Origin: Streptomyces huiliensis
GTDB taxonomy: Bacteria; Actinomycetota; Actinomycetes; Streptomycetales; Streptomycetaceae
Direction of reading: 5' to 3'
DNA: 64,000 nucleotides
Assembly: GCF_020037025.1 (NCBI RefSeq)
Contig: NZ_JAIQLH010000013.1
Span: 53,025-117,024, forward strand
In this document: one piece after another, positions 46,441 through 55,382 of the stretch
How positions within the stretch are numbered: position 1 is the stretch's first letter
How the letters are laid out: every line of letters starts with the position of its first letter
Translations under genes and position numbers: made by a program
Notes under the pieces: model-generated
The model's database searches: none
What the model was told of the DNA's origin: nothing
The model's input: only the letters and a program-made list of their open reading frames with translations

Positions 46441-47658
46441 TCAGTCCGCCGGCCCCTCGGCGCGTACGGTGAACGCCCCCTCGGCGACCCGTGCCCGCAG
46501 CTCCTCGCCCGCCGCCACCTCGTCCGCGGCCCGGACCACCGAGCCGTCGGCGTGCTGGAGGACGGCGTACCCGCGCCGCAGCGTCGCGGCGGGAGAGAGC
46601 GCCACCACCCGGGCGTGCGTGTGCGTCAGCTCGGAGTCGGCCCGGTCCAGCAGGTGCCCGAACGTCCTTCGTGCCCGCCCCAGCAGCCCCTCCACCTGCT
46701 CCTCCCGCTCGTCCACCATCCGTTGCGGACGCTCCATGCACGGCCGCGCCCGTACGGCGGCCAGCCCGCGCTCCTCCCGGTCCAGCAGCGAGGTCACCGC
46801 CCGCAGCGCCCGGCCGCCGAGCTGCCCGACGCGCGCCAGCTCCTCGCCGACGTCCGGGACGACGCGCTTGGCGGCGTCGGTCGGCGTCGAGGCCCGCAAG
46901 TCGGCGACCAGGTCGAGGAGCGGGGAGTCCGGCTCGTGCCCGATCGCCGACACCACCGGCGTCCGGCACGCGGCCACCGCCCGGACCAGCTGCTCGTCCG
47001 AGAACGGCAGCAGGTCCTCTACGCTGCCGCCGCCGCGCGCGACGATGATCACGTCCACCTCGTCGAGCGCGTCCAGTTCCCGGACCGCCTCCACCACCTT
47101 GGGCACGGCGTGCACGCCCTGCACCGGCACATTGCGCACCTCGAAGCGGACGGCGGGCCATCGGTGCCGGGCGTTCTCCAGCACGTCCCGCTCGGCGGCC
47201 GACGCCCGGCCGCAGACGAGGCCGATCAGCTGCGGCAGGAACGGCAACGGCCGCTTCCGCTCCGCGTCGAACAGCCCCTCCCGCCCCAACGATTTCTTCA
47301 GCTGCTCCAACCGCGCCAGCAGCTCCCCGACCCCCACCGGCCGGATCTCCGCCGCCCGCAGCGACAGCGAACCGCGCGGCGCGTACCACTCCGGCTTCGC
47401 GTGCACCACGACCCGCGCACCCTCGGCCACGACGTCCGCGACCCGGTCGAACACCGCGCGGTAGCAGGTGACGGAGAGCGAGATGTCGTGCGACGGATCG
47501 CGCAGCGTCAGGAACACCACCCCCGCCCCCGGCCGCCGCGACAGCTGCGTGATCTGCCCCTCGACCCAGACGGCACCGAGCCGGTCGATCCAGCCGCCGA
47601 TGAGGCGGGAGACCTGGCCTACGGGGAGGGGGGCGTCGGGGGAGGTGGTGAGCGCCAT
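46441..47658 (-). CDS. xseA: Exodeoxyribonuclease VII large subunit
   Basis: The 405-residue catalytic subunit has the N-terminal OB fold ([20 protein letters not shown]), the catalytic domain with [20 protein letters not shown] and [20 protein letters not shown], and the coiled-coil region that binds XseB. ATG 47658 ([14 protein letters not shown]) was chosen; an upstream extension runs into the long-inverted-repeat element and is rejected. No clear ribosome site is visible. Confidence 0.95.
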   Translation of the reverse strand: MALTTSPDAPLPVGQVSRLIGGWIDRLGAVWVEGQITQLSRRPGAGVVFLTLRDPSHDISLSVTCYRAVFDRVADVVAEGARVVVHAKPEWYAPRGSLSLRAAEIRPVGVGELLARLEQLKKSLGREGLFDAERKRPLPFLPQLIGLVCGRASAAERDVLENARHRWPAVRFEVRNVPVQGVHAVPKVVEAVRELDALDEVDVIIVARGGGSVEDLLPFSDEQLVRAVAACRTPVVSAIGHEPDSPLLDLVADLRASTPTDAAKRVVPDVGEELARVGQLGGRALRAVTSLLDREERGLAAVRARPCMERPQRMVDEREEQVEGLLGRARRTFGHLLDRADSELTHTHARVVALSPAATLRRGYAVLQHADGSVVRAADEVAAGEELRARVAEGAFTVRAEGPAD

Positions 47659-47683
47659 GCGGTTGAGGGTATCGGGGGTGGTT

Positions 47684-47900
47684 GTGCCCCTGTCCCGCCC
47701 TTTCACCGTTTCTTGCGGGGGCGGGCCCCCGCACCCCCGAAACCGCGCTCCGCGCGGTTGTCCTCACACGCCGGACGGGCCGAAAGTGCCACCTCAGGCA
47801 CCGTCCAGCCCGTCCGGCGTTTGAGGACGAGCGGCGAAGCCGCGACAAGCGGGGTCTGGGGCGCGCCCCAGGAAACGGCGAAGGGGCGGGACAGGGGCAC
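47684..47900. repeat. Long-inverted-repeat element, copy B
   Basis: A 217-bp imperfect palindrome: left arm gtgcccctgtcccgcccttt..., right arm ...aaggggcgggacaggggcac. Each arm of about 95 bp contains the same blocks in order (tgtcccgcc, ccgtttcctt, a small G/C hairpin, cgcgg, cctcaaacgccggacggg), meeting at a central loop near 47790. The right edge is two bases from the permease stop; the left edge is 26 bp from the xseA start, so it is the leader of xseAB here. Confidence 0.88.
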
Positions 47901-47902
47901 CC

Positions 47903-49270
47903 TCACCGCGCCCCGCGCGCCCCCTGAACCGCGAGCACCACCACCCCCACCCCCAACCACACCGCCCCCACCACTTGCGCGGCCACCGCAGCGCGCACCA
48001 GCACCGCGACCACCACAGCCAACCCGACCAGCGGCACAAGCACGTCCCGCACAACACCGCACCTGATCCGCCCCCGCCCCGCAAACCACCCAATCACCGA
48101 CAGATGCAACAACCCAAAAGCCACCAACGCCCCCACATCCACCACAGACACCAACCGATCCAGCCCATCCCCCCGCCGAGCCGCCCACACCGCCGCGGCC
48201 AGCGTGACGATCGCGGCCCCCATCAACGCCCGCCGCGGCACCCCCGTCCCCCGGTCGACGACGGCCAGAGCGCCGGGCAGCCGCCGGTCCCGAGCCATGG
48301 CGAACAGCAGGCGCCCGGCCGCCGCCTGCCCCGACAGGGCGGCGAAAGCGGCGCCGCCCGCCTTGCTCGCGGCGACGAGATCATGCAGCCACCGCCCCGT
48401 GGAGGCATCCACCGTGTCGTAGAACGCCGCCCCCTGCCGAGCCGGCTCCGCACCGAGCTCCGCCGCCGACAGCGGCACGAGCAGCGCCGCCAGATACGTC
48501 TGGACGAGGAACAGCACACCCGCCACCACCAGACACGTCAGCACCGCCCGAGCCACCCGCCCCGGCCCGCCCGCCGCCTCCTCCGCGAACGCGGCGATCG
48601 CGTCGAAGCCCAGGTACGACAGCACCGCCACCGACACCGCCGTCAGCACGGCCCCCGTGTCGAAGGCGCCCTCGCCGGTCAGCGGCGCGAGCCAGCCGCG
48701 CCGCGGGCCGTCCGCGGCCAGCGCCCAGGCCGCCGCGGCCACGAAGACGCACAGCACCGCGAGCTCCACCACCAGCACCACGAACCCCGCCAGCGCCGCC
48801 ACCCGTACGCCCGACAGGTTGAGGCCGGTCGTCACCACGACCGCGACCGCCGTCCACACCCACGGGTGTACGGCCGGTACGAGCGCGTGCATCGCGATGC
48901 CCGAGAACAGGTACGCCACCGCGGGGATCAGCAGGTAGTCGAGCAGGGCCATCCAGCCCGCGACGAACCCCGCTCCCTCGCCCAGTCCCGCGCGCGCGTA
49001 GGCGTAGACGGAACCGGCCCGCGGCACCACCCGCACCATCCGGGCGTAGGAGTACGCCGTGAACCCCATCGCCACCGTCGCCACCAGGTACACCGCGGCC
49101 ACCGCCCCGTGCGCCTTCGCGACCAGCGTGCCGAACACGCCGACGGGCGCCATCGGGGCGATGAACAGCAGCCCGTACACGACGAGGTCCCGGAAGGTCA
49201 GCGTGCGGCGCAGACCGTCCCCGGCCGGGCCACCGGGCTCGGAGAAGGGAGGTGCCGAGGGTGCGGACAT
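47903..49270 (-). CDS. APC-family amino-acid permease
   Basis: The 455-residue protein has about twelve helices and the APC signatures: FRDLVVYGLLFIAPMAPVGV in helix 1, ARMVRVVPRAGSVYAYAR, and LGFDAIAAFAEEA in helix 6. It probably imports amino acids or polyamines; the substrate cannot be read from sequence. GGAAGG precedes the ATG. It lacks an obvious operon partner and has the long-inverted-repeat element directly after its stop. Confidence 0.9.
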   Translation of the reverse strand: MSAPSAPPFSEPGGPAGDGLRRTLTFRDLVVYGLLFIAPMAPVGVFGTLVAKAHGAVAAVYLVATVAMGFTAYSYARMVRVVPRAGSVYAYARAGLGEGAGFVAGWMALLDYLLIPAVAYLFSGIAMHALVPAVHPWVWTAVAVVVTTGLNLSGVRVAALAGFVVLVVELAVLCVFVAAAAWALAADGPRRGWLAPLTGEGAFDTGAVLTAVSVAVLSYLGFDAIAAFAEEAAGGPGRVARAVLTCLVVAGVLFLVQTYLAALLVPLSAAELGAEPARQGAAFYDTVDASTGRWLHDLVAASKAGGAAFAALSGQAAAGRLLFAMARDRRLPGALAVVDRGTGVPRRALMGAAIVTLAAAVWAARRGDGLDRLVSVVDVGALVAFGLLHLSVIGWFAGRGRIRCGVVRDVLVPLVGLAVVVAVLVRAAVAAQVVGAVWLGVGVVVLAVQGARGAR

Positions 49271-49439
49271 ACGGATGCCTTCCCAGCGGAGCGGACGGGC
49301 CGGAGCGGACGAAACCGGGCGGACGTAACCGGGCGGACGGGACGGGGGCACGGGGCCGCCCGGCCAGTATTCGGCCCGGCCCGGGGGAGGGCGCAGGGAC
49401 GCGCCGCCGTTGTCGGTGACGGCCCGTACGATGGACGGC

Positions 49440-50453
49440 ATGACTGCAACCAGCGCTCGAAAGGTCCTGCTCGCCGCCCCCCGTGGCTACTGCGCGGGCG
49501 TGGACCGTGCCGTGATCGCCGTCGAGAAGGCCCTGGAGCAGTACGGCGCGCCGGTCTACGTGCGCCACGAGATCGTCCACAACAAATACGTGGTGAAGAC
49601 CCTGGAGAAGAAGGGCGCCATCTTCGTCGACGAGACGTTCGAGGTGCCCGAGGGCAACATCGTCATCTTCTCGGCGCACGGCGTCGCCCCGGTCGTCCAC
49701 GAGGAGGCCAAGCAGGGCAAGCTGGCCACCATCGACGCGACCTGCCCGCTGGTCACCAAGGTCCACAAGGAAGCCGTCCGCTACGCGCGCGAGGACTACG
49801 ACATCCTCCTCATCGGCCACGAGGGCCACGAGGAGGTCATCGGCACCAGCGGCGAGGCCCCCGACCACATCCAGCTCGTCGACGGCCCCGCCGACGTCGC
49901 GAACGTCGAGGTCCGCGACCCGGACAAGGTCGTCTGGCTCTCCCAGACCACCCTCTCCGTTGACGAGACGATGGAGACGGTCGGCGCCCTGCAGAACAAG
50001 TTCCCGAACCTGCTCTCCCCGCCGTCCGACGACATCTGCTACGCCACGCAGAACCGGCAGACCGCGGTGAAGCAGATGGGCGCCGAGGCCGACCTCGTCA
50101 TCGTCGTCGGCTCGAAGAACTCCTCCAACTCCGTCCGCCTGGTCGAGGTCGCCCTCGGCGCCGGCGCCCGCGCCGCGCACCTGGTCGACTACGCCGAGGA
50201 GATCGACGAGAGCTGGCTGGAGGGCGTGACCACCGTCGGCCTCACCTCCGGCGCCTCCGTCCCGGAGATCCTCGTCGAGGGCGTCCTGGAGTGGCTGGCC
50301 GCCCGCGGCTACGAGGACGTCGAGACCGTCAAGGCCGCCGAGGAGTCCATCACCTTCTCCCTCCCCAAGGAACTCCGCCGCGACCTGCGCGCGGAGGCCG
50401 CCGCGGCCGTCGCGGGCCCGGCGGGCACCGCGGGGAACGCGACCGAGGGGTGA
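49440..50453 (+). CDS. ispH: 4-hydroxy-3-methylbut-2-enyl diphosphate reductase IspH
   Basis: The 337-residue iron-sulfur enzyme makes IPP and DMAPP in the last step of the MEP pathway. Its three cluster cysteines are C18 ([11 protein letters not shown]), C102 ([13 protein letters not shown]) and C200 ([11 protein letters not shown]), and [12 protein letters not shown] is present. ATG 49440 lies seven bases after TACGAT (49427-49432), indicating a leaderless mRNA; the in-frame ATG 30 bases earlier would precede the promoter's expected start site. Confidence 0.96.
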   Translation: MTATSARKVLLAAPRGYCAGVDRAVIAVEKALEQYGAPVYVRHEIVHNKYVVKTLEKKGAIFVDETFEVPEGNIVIFSAHGVAPVVHEEAKQGKLATIDATCPLVTKVHKEAVRYAREDYDILLIGHEGHEEVIGTSGEAPDHIQLVDGPADVANVEVRDPDKVVWLSQTTLSVDETMETVGALQNKFPNLLSPPSDDICYATQNRQTAVKQMGAEADLVIVVGSKNSSNSVRLVEVALGAGARAAHLVDYAEEIDESWLEGVTTVGLTSGASVPEILVEGVLEWLAARGYEDVETVKAAEESITFSLPKELRRDLRAEAAAAVAGPAGTAGNATEG

Positions 50454-50483
50454 CGGCGGTCTTCCGCCCGTAGCGTGGTCGCC

Positions 50484-51248
50484 ATGGACGCATTCGGTGT
50501 GGACATCGGCGGATCGGGCATCAAGGGCGCCCCGGTCGACCTGACCCGCGGGGCACTGGCGGCCGAGCGCCACAAGGTGCTCACCCCGCACCCCGCGACC
50601 CCGGACGCGGTCGCCGACCGCTTCCGGGAGGTGCTGGACCACTTCGGCTGGTCCGGCGGCCCGGTCGGGGCCACCTTCCCCGGCGTGGTCACCGGCGGCG
50701 TCACCAGGACGGCCGCCAACGTCGACAAGGCGTGGATCGGCCGGGACGCCGCCGCCCTGCTCGGCGCGCGGATCGGCGCTCCCGTGACGCTGCTGAACGA
50801 CGCGGACGCGGCCGGCGTCGCCGAGATGACGTTCGGCGCCGGCCGGGGTCGGACGGGCACCGTCATCGTGCTCACCTTCGGCACCGGCATCGGCAGCGCC
50901 GTCTTCACCGGCGGCCGGCTCGTCCCCAACACCGAACTCGGCCACCTGGAGCTCGGCGGCCACGACGCCGAGACCCGGGCCTCCAGCCGGGCCAAGGAGG
51001 AGGGCGACCTCAGCTGGCAGCGGTGGGCGCGCCGGGTGCAGAAGTACCTGCGGCACGTCGAGGCGCTGTTCTCGCCCGAGCTCTTCGTCGTCGGCGGGGG
51101 CGTCAGCCGCAAGGCGGAGAAGTTCCTGCCGCTGATCGAGGGCGTCAGTGCCGAGATCGTTCCCGCTGAGCTGGAGAACGACGCGGGGATCGTGGGGGCC
51201 GCGATGGCCGCCGCCGGGCCTGTGCACGGGCCAGCCGCCGGCGCCTGA
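50484..51248 (+). CDS. ppgK: Polyphosphate glucokinase
   Basis: The 254-residue ROK-type kinase phosphorylates glucose with polyphosphate or ATP. It has FGVDIGGSGIKGAPVDL, TLLNDADAAGVAEM (catalytic Asp) and VLTFGTGIGSAVF, followed by ELGHLELGG. ATG 50484 is seven bases after TAGCGT (50471-50476), another apparent leaderless start. Its 3' end overlaps the convergent membrane-protein gene by 104 bp. Confidence 0.93.
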   Translation: MDAFGVDIGGSGIKGAPVDLTRGALAAERHKVLTPHPATPDAVADRFREVLDHFGWSGGPVGATFPGVVTGGVTRTAANVDKAWIGRDAAALLGARIGAPVTLLNDADAAGVAEMTFGAGRGRTGTVIVLTFGTGIGSAVFTGGRLVPNTELGHLELGGHDAETRASSRAKEEGDLSWQRWARRVQKYLRHVEALFSPELFVVGGGVSRKAEKFLPLIEGVSAEIVPAELENDAGIVGAAMAAAGPVHGPAAGA

Positions 51249-51768
51249 CCAGCAGCACCCGGCGGCCGAGCACGATCAACGCGGCGAGCAGCGTCCCGCC
51301 GTACAGCCAGCCGGCCTGCAGCGACAGGAAGCCGACCAGGGCCATCGCCCGGCCCGCGAGCCCGCCGGAGCCGGCGGTCGCGGCCGTGGCGGGGAGGGCG
51401 CCCGCGGCGAACGCGATGGGCGCGCTCACCGGCGCGGCCACCAGCTCCGCCGGCCGCACCGCGAGCGCGCAGACGACGCAGCAGAGGACGAAGAGCACGC
51501 CGTAGGCGGCCGGCGAGCCCGCGGCCAGCCGGGCGACGAGCACCCCGGCGACCAGCATCCCCAGCACGGCGAGGAGCCCGCTGCCCAGCCCGGTCAGCCG
51601 GACCGGCTGGTCCCGCCGGAGCGCGCGCAGCAGCGGCGGCGGCGTGCGACCCGCCCGTTCCGGCTCGGCCGGCGCCCCTCTGCCCTGCCCCACCGGGGCG
51701 GCCGGGCGGGGCACCGGGGCCGTGCGACGGATCCTGTGCTGAGTGATGCGTGCGCCGGGTTGCTCCAC
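51145..51768 (-). CDS. Four-helix membrane protein (DUF6542-like)
   Basis: The 207-residue protein has a Pro/Arg-rich cytoplasmic N-terminus, four hydrophobic segments between residues 60 and 170 (LGSGLLAVLGMLVAGVLVA and others), and a strongly basic tail ([17 protein letters not shown]). It resembles Streptomyces DUF6542 proteins. The tail-coding part lies antisense to the ppgK 3' end, so the true stop may be constrained by that gene. GTG start; no clear ribosome site. Confidence 0.7.
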   Translation of the reverse strand: MEQPGARITQHRIRRTAPVPRPAAPVGQGRGAPAEPERAGRTPPPLLRALRRDQPVRLTGLGSGLLAVLGMLVAGVLVARLAAGSPAAYGVLFVLCCVVCALAVRPAELVAAPVSAPIAFAAGALPATAATAGSGGLAGRAMALVGFLSLQAGWLYGGTLLAALIVLGRRVLLVRRRRLARAQARRRPSRPPRSPRRSPAQRERSRH

Positions 51769-51969
51769 CCGACCAAACTAGGTCGCGGACCGCCGCGAAC
51801 CCGGCCTTGGACACGCCCCGCACCCTCCGTCGGCCGTTCGTTCGACTCCGTACGGCCGTCCGCCCCGGCCGGTGGCCCGGCGCGGACCCGTAGACTGGTG
51901 GACCGGCCCGGAGCGGGCCCCCTTGCTGCCTTTGTTCGCCCTGGGCCCTTCACTACAGGAAGTCGTCAC

Positions 51970-53058
51970 GTGTCGCTCACGATCGGAATCGTCGGTCTGC
52001 CCAACGTCGGCAAGTCGACGCTGTTCAACGCCCTGACCAAGAACGACGTGCTGGCGGCCAACTACCCGTTCGCCACCATCGAGCCCAACGTGGGCGTCGT
52101 CGGCGTCCCCGACGCCCGGCTGACCAAGCTGGCGGAGATCTTCGGCTCGCAGAAGATCCTCCCCGCCACCGTCGACTTCGTCGACATCGCCGGCATCGTG
52201 CGCGGCGCCTCCGAGGGTGAGGGCCTGGGCAACAAGTTCCTCGCGAACATCCGCGAGTCCGACGCGATCTGCCAGGTCATCCGCGCCTTCGCCGACGAGA
52301 ACGTCGTCCACGTCGACGGCAAGGTCTCGCCGAAGGACGACATCGAGACCATCAACACCGAGCTGATCCTCGCGGACCTCCAGACCATCGAGAAGGTGCT
52401 GCCGCGCCTGGTCAAGGAATCCCGCATCCAGAAGGACAAGGCGGCCAAGGTCAAGGCCGTCGAGGAGGCCAAGGCCATCCTGGAGAAGGGCGACACCCTC
52501 TTCTCGGCGGGCGTCGTCCAGGGCTCGGAGAAGGCGGAGCCCCTCCACGACCTGCACCTCCTCACCACCAAGCCGTTCCTCTACGTCTTCAACGTGGACG
52601 AGGACGAGCTGACGGACGACGCCTTCAAGGCCGAGCAGCGCGCCCTGGTCGCCCCCGCCGAGGCCATCTTCCTCAACGCCAAGCTGGAGGCCGACCTCGC
52701 CGAACTGGACGAGGCGGACGCCATGGAGCTCCTCCAGTCCGTCGGCGCCGAGGAGCCCGGCCTCGCCACCCTCGCCCGCGTCGGCTTCGACACCCTCGGC
52801 CTCCAGACCTACCTGACGGCCGGCCCCAAGGAATCCCGCGCCTGGACCATCAAGAAGGGCGCCACCGCCCCCGAGGCCGCCGGTGTCATCCACACCGACT
52901 TCCAGAAGGGCTTCATCAAGGCCGAGGTCATCTCCTTCGACGACCTCGTCACCTGCGGCTCCGTCGCCGAGGCCCGCTCGGCGGGCAAGGCCCGCATGGA
53001 GGGCAAGGAGTACGTGATGGCGGACGGCGACGTCGTGGAGTTCCGCTTCAACGTGTAG
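51970..53058 (+). CDS. ychF: Redox-regulated ATPase YchF (Obg-like)
   Basis: The 362-residue P-loop protein has GIVGLPNVGKSTLFNAL, the switch-type DFVDIAGIVRGASEGEGLGN and the ATP-specifying NxxE-type motif NVDE, with the C-terminal TGS domain (GPKESRAWTIKKG ... FRFNV). YchF/OLA1 proteins bind ribosomes and dampen oxidative-stress responses. The GTG start has AGGAAG upstream; a possible -10 box TAGACT lies at 51891-51896. A terminator follows the stop. Confidence 0.96.
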   Translation: MSLTIGIVGLPNVGKSTLFNALTKNDVLAANYPFATIEPNVGVVGVPDARLTKLAEIFGSQKILPATVDFVDIAGIVRGASEGEGLGNKFLANIRESDAICQVIRAFADENVVHVDGKVSPKDDIETINTELILADLQTIEKVLPRLVKESRIQKDKAAKVKAVEEAKAILEKGDTLFSAGVVQGSEKAEPLHDLHLLTTKPFLYVFNVDEDELTDDAFKAEQRALVAPAEAIFLNAKLEADLAELDEADAMELLQSVGAEEPGLATLARVGFDTLGLQTYLTAGPKESRAWTIKKGATAPEAAGVIHTDFQKGFIKAEVISFDDLVTCGSVAEARSAGKARMEGKEYVMADGDVVEFRFNV

Positions 53059-53072
53059 TCGCCGCGGGCCAG

Positions 53073-53105
53073 AAGGGGTCGGACTCTGTCGAGTCCGGCC
53101 CCTTT
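53073..53105. terminator. Terminator between ychF and the Uma2-like gene
   Basis: AAGGGGTCGGACTC pairs with GAGTCCGGCCCCTT (one mismatch) around a TGTC loop and ends in TTT, between convergent stop codons. Confidence 0.8.
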
Positions 53106-53136
53106 CGCGTTCCCGCGTCGACATGGTGCTGACTTT

Positions 53137-53718
53137 TCAGCCGCTTCGTGGGGGTGTGAGCTTGTCGAGGTCCAGGCTGATCTCGAAGGGCACCGGGCGT
53201 CGGAGGGTGCCGCGGAAGATGCCGGCGGGCGCGTAGACGCCGGTCGGTCCGTCGAGTTCGTAGACGTGTACGACGGGTGCGCCGTCCTCGTCCTCGATGC
53301 ACCAATAGTGCGGGATGCCGGCCTCTGCGTACTTGCGAAGCTTTACCGTGCGGTCGCGGTGGGCGGACTCCGGGGATACGGCCTCCACGACGAGCTTCAC
53401 GTTTTCGGGGGCGTACCAGGTGCGGTCGGGGTCATAGGGGAGATCCGTCAGCAAGAGGTCCGGTTCCGGGCGGTTGCGGGAGTCGAGGCGGATCGTCATC
53501 TCACGCTCGACCTCGTAGCCGGCCGGTGCCTGTGCCATGAGTGTGGTGGTCAGGGCGGTGACGAGGCGGCCGTGCCAGGACCGTTGCGGCGACATCATGA
53601 AGACGAGGGCTCCGTCGATGAGCTCGGTGTGGCGTGGTGCCTCGGGGAGGCGGTCCAGGTCCTCCGCGAACCAGCCTTCCGCGCGCGGCGGGCGCATCCA
53701 GTCGGGCAGTGCGGTCAT
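53137..53718 (-). CDS. Uma2-family (DUF820) endonuclease-like protein
   Basis: The 193-residue protein has the Uma2 sequence of motifs: HTELIDGALVFMMSPQRSWH, RPEPDLLLTD, VKLVVEAVSPESAHRD and IPHYWCIEDED. It is related to but clearly distinct from the gene at 23.2 kb. Its ATG overlaps the stop of the upstream decayed gene by four bases (ATGA), so that gene was once translated up to this point. Confidence 0.88.
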   Translation of the reverse strand: MTALPDWMRPPRAEGWFAEDLDRLPEAPRHTELIDGALVFMMSPQRSWHGRLVTALTTTLMAQAPAGYEVEREMTIRLDSRNRPEPDLLLTDLPYDPDRTWYAPENVKLVVEAVSPESAHRDRTVKLRKYAEAGIPHYWCIEDEDGAPVVHVYELDGPTGVYAPAGIFRGTLRRPVPFEISLDLDKLTPPRSG

Positions 53719-54721
53719 GGCTTCACGGTAGCGGCCTGCGGCTCGGCTGAAGAGCGAACGATCTCGGCGCGAGGATTTTCGGTGACTTGGCGCGCTGCCA
53801 CCGGCGAAGGAGGAGGCGGTCCAGGACTGCCGGCTCGGTGGCCGGGGGGAGCCGGAGGGCGGAAGCCGGCCAGGGCGTCGTGCCAGGAGGGGAGGACGAT
53901 GGCGAGGGTCACGGCCTCGGCGAGGGACTCGGCGATGAGGGAGGCCCGGCCCTCGGAGTCGGTATAGAGGACGGGGCGGGGACCGTTGGGAACGGCCGGA
54001 CCGCAGAGGTAGTGCGTGCCACCCGCGCGCAGCCGACGACGGGCTCCACCGGGAGGCCGTTGGGCAGGGCGATCGGCTCGATCGGATCGGTGCGGGCAAG
54101 GTCGAATTCGCCGCCGGAGGACAGGTAGGAAGCGGCTTCGGGGTGCGCGGTGATCCGGCGGAGCAGGGCGTCGTCCGAGAGGGCGGCCGGGTTGAGGGCC
54201 GTGGTGATCGCCGGGGTCATGGGGTGACCTGCGAGGACGTGGCGGATGGCGTCGAGGGGGACCGGCCGCTCGTAGACGTCCTCGAAGTGCGCCTGGACGG
54301 CTTCGGGGGAGCGGTCGGCGAGGAGGTGGAAGAGGAAGCCGGAGCCGTCCGGGTCCTCCGTACCGGTGGGGAAGTCGATGCCCGAGCCGGTGCGCCAGGC
54401 GGTGTCGCCGGTCTCCCGCCGCAGGCAGGCGGTGACGCGAGGGGCGTCGATACCCTCGCCGTGGAAGGCGGGCGAGTCGAGGAGCGGGCGCAGCGCCGCG
54501 GGCACCTCGTCGATGACGCCGGGCCAGACCTGCTCGTCGTCCGTCCCGTACGGGCTCATCTCCGACTCGTGGTCGAAGCCGCATATGAGCACGCCGGCCG
54601 GGGTGAAGAGGACGGAGAATTCGTCCCCCGAACCGCTCTCCATCAGGGCCGCCTCCTCGCCGGGGCCCCAGGCGGTGTCGAAGGTGTACGCGCAGAACCG
54701 TGGATCGTCGGCGATCGCCGG
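53715..54721 (-). pseudogene. Decayed gene of unknown function, frameshifted and lacking its start
   Basis: One frame reads DDPRFCAYTFDTAWGPGEEA, then an ATG (54643) and a further 190 residues with a well-conserved look, to LARTDPIEPIALPNG. Near 54045 the coding pattern moves by one base to GGTHYLCGPAVPNGPRPVLY and PSWHDALAGF, ending in a TGA that overlaps the Uma2 start. One missing base restores the frame. No start precedes the DDPRF segment because the sequence abuts a truncated SMP-30 gene. The family is one I have seen only as hypothetical Streptomyces proteins. Confidence 0.65.
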
Positions 54722-55365
54722 CGCGGAGGGTGAAGGTGCGGATCTCGTTGAGGCGGGTGTCGGCGACGAAGAGGTGGCGGCCGTCGGGGGAGAGGGCGAG
54801 GCCGTTGGGGGCGTGGAAGCCGTCCGCGGCGATGGTCACCGCGCCGGTGGCCGGGTCGATGCGGTAGACGTGGCAGGCGCCGATCTCGCTCTCGGCGCGG
54901 TGGCCCTCGTAGTCGCTGCGGATGCCGAAGTCGGGGTCGGAGAACCAGACGGTCCCGTCGGCGGCGGCCACCGCGTCGTTGGGGCTGTTCAGGCGGCGGC
55001 CCTCGAAGCGGTCCGCGAGGACGGTGATCGTGCCGTCCGGTTCGGTGCGGGTGACGAGGCGGTTGCCCTGTTCGCAGGTGATCAGGCGGCCGCGGGCGTC
55101 CAGGGTGTTGCCGTTGCTGCGGCCGGCGGGGGCGCGAAGGTGCTCACCGCGCCCGTCGCCTCGTCCCAGCGGACATGCGGTCGTTGGGGATGTCGCTCCA
55201 GATCAGCTGGCGCCGCGCGGGGACGTAGAGCGGGCCCTCGGCCCAGCGGCAGCCGTGGTGCAGCCGTTCGAGGCGTGCGTCGCCGTTTACGCAGCCGTCG
55301 GTGTGGAAGCGTTCGTCCAGGATCTCGTAGACGCCGTGGATGGTCGGGATCTGTCCGGATGTCAT
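54722..55365 (-). pseudogene. Decayed SMP-30/gluconolactonase-like gene
   Basis: The ATG has GAAAGGTG upstream and reads well through CRWAEGPLYVPARRQLIWSD and IPNDRM, then loses one base near 55176 (the expected LRWDEATGAV is out of frame), and another near 55138 (expected FRAPAGRSNGN), after which NTLDARGRLITCEQ, LNSPNDAVAAADGTVWFSDP and APNGLALSPDGRHLFVADT continue in frame. It stops matching at RTFTLR, about 215 residues in, where about 80 C-terminal residues of the beta-propeller should follow. The gene joins the next decayed gene out of frame. Confidence 0.75.
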
Positions 55366-55382
55366 CGCTGCACCTTTCTTCT

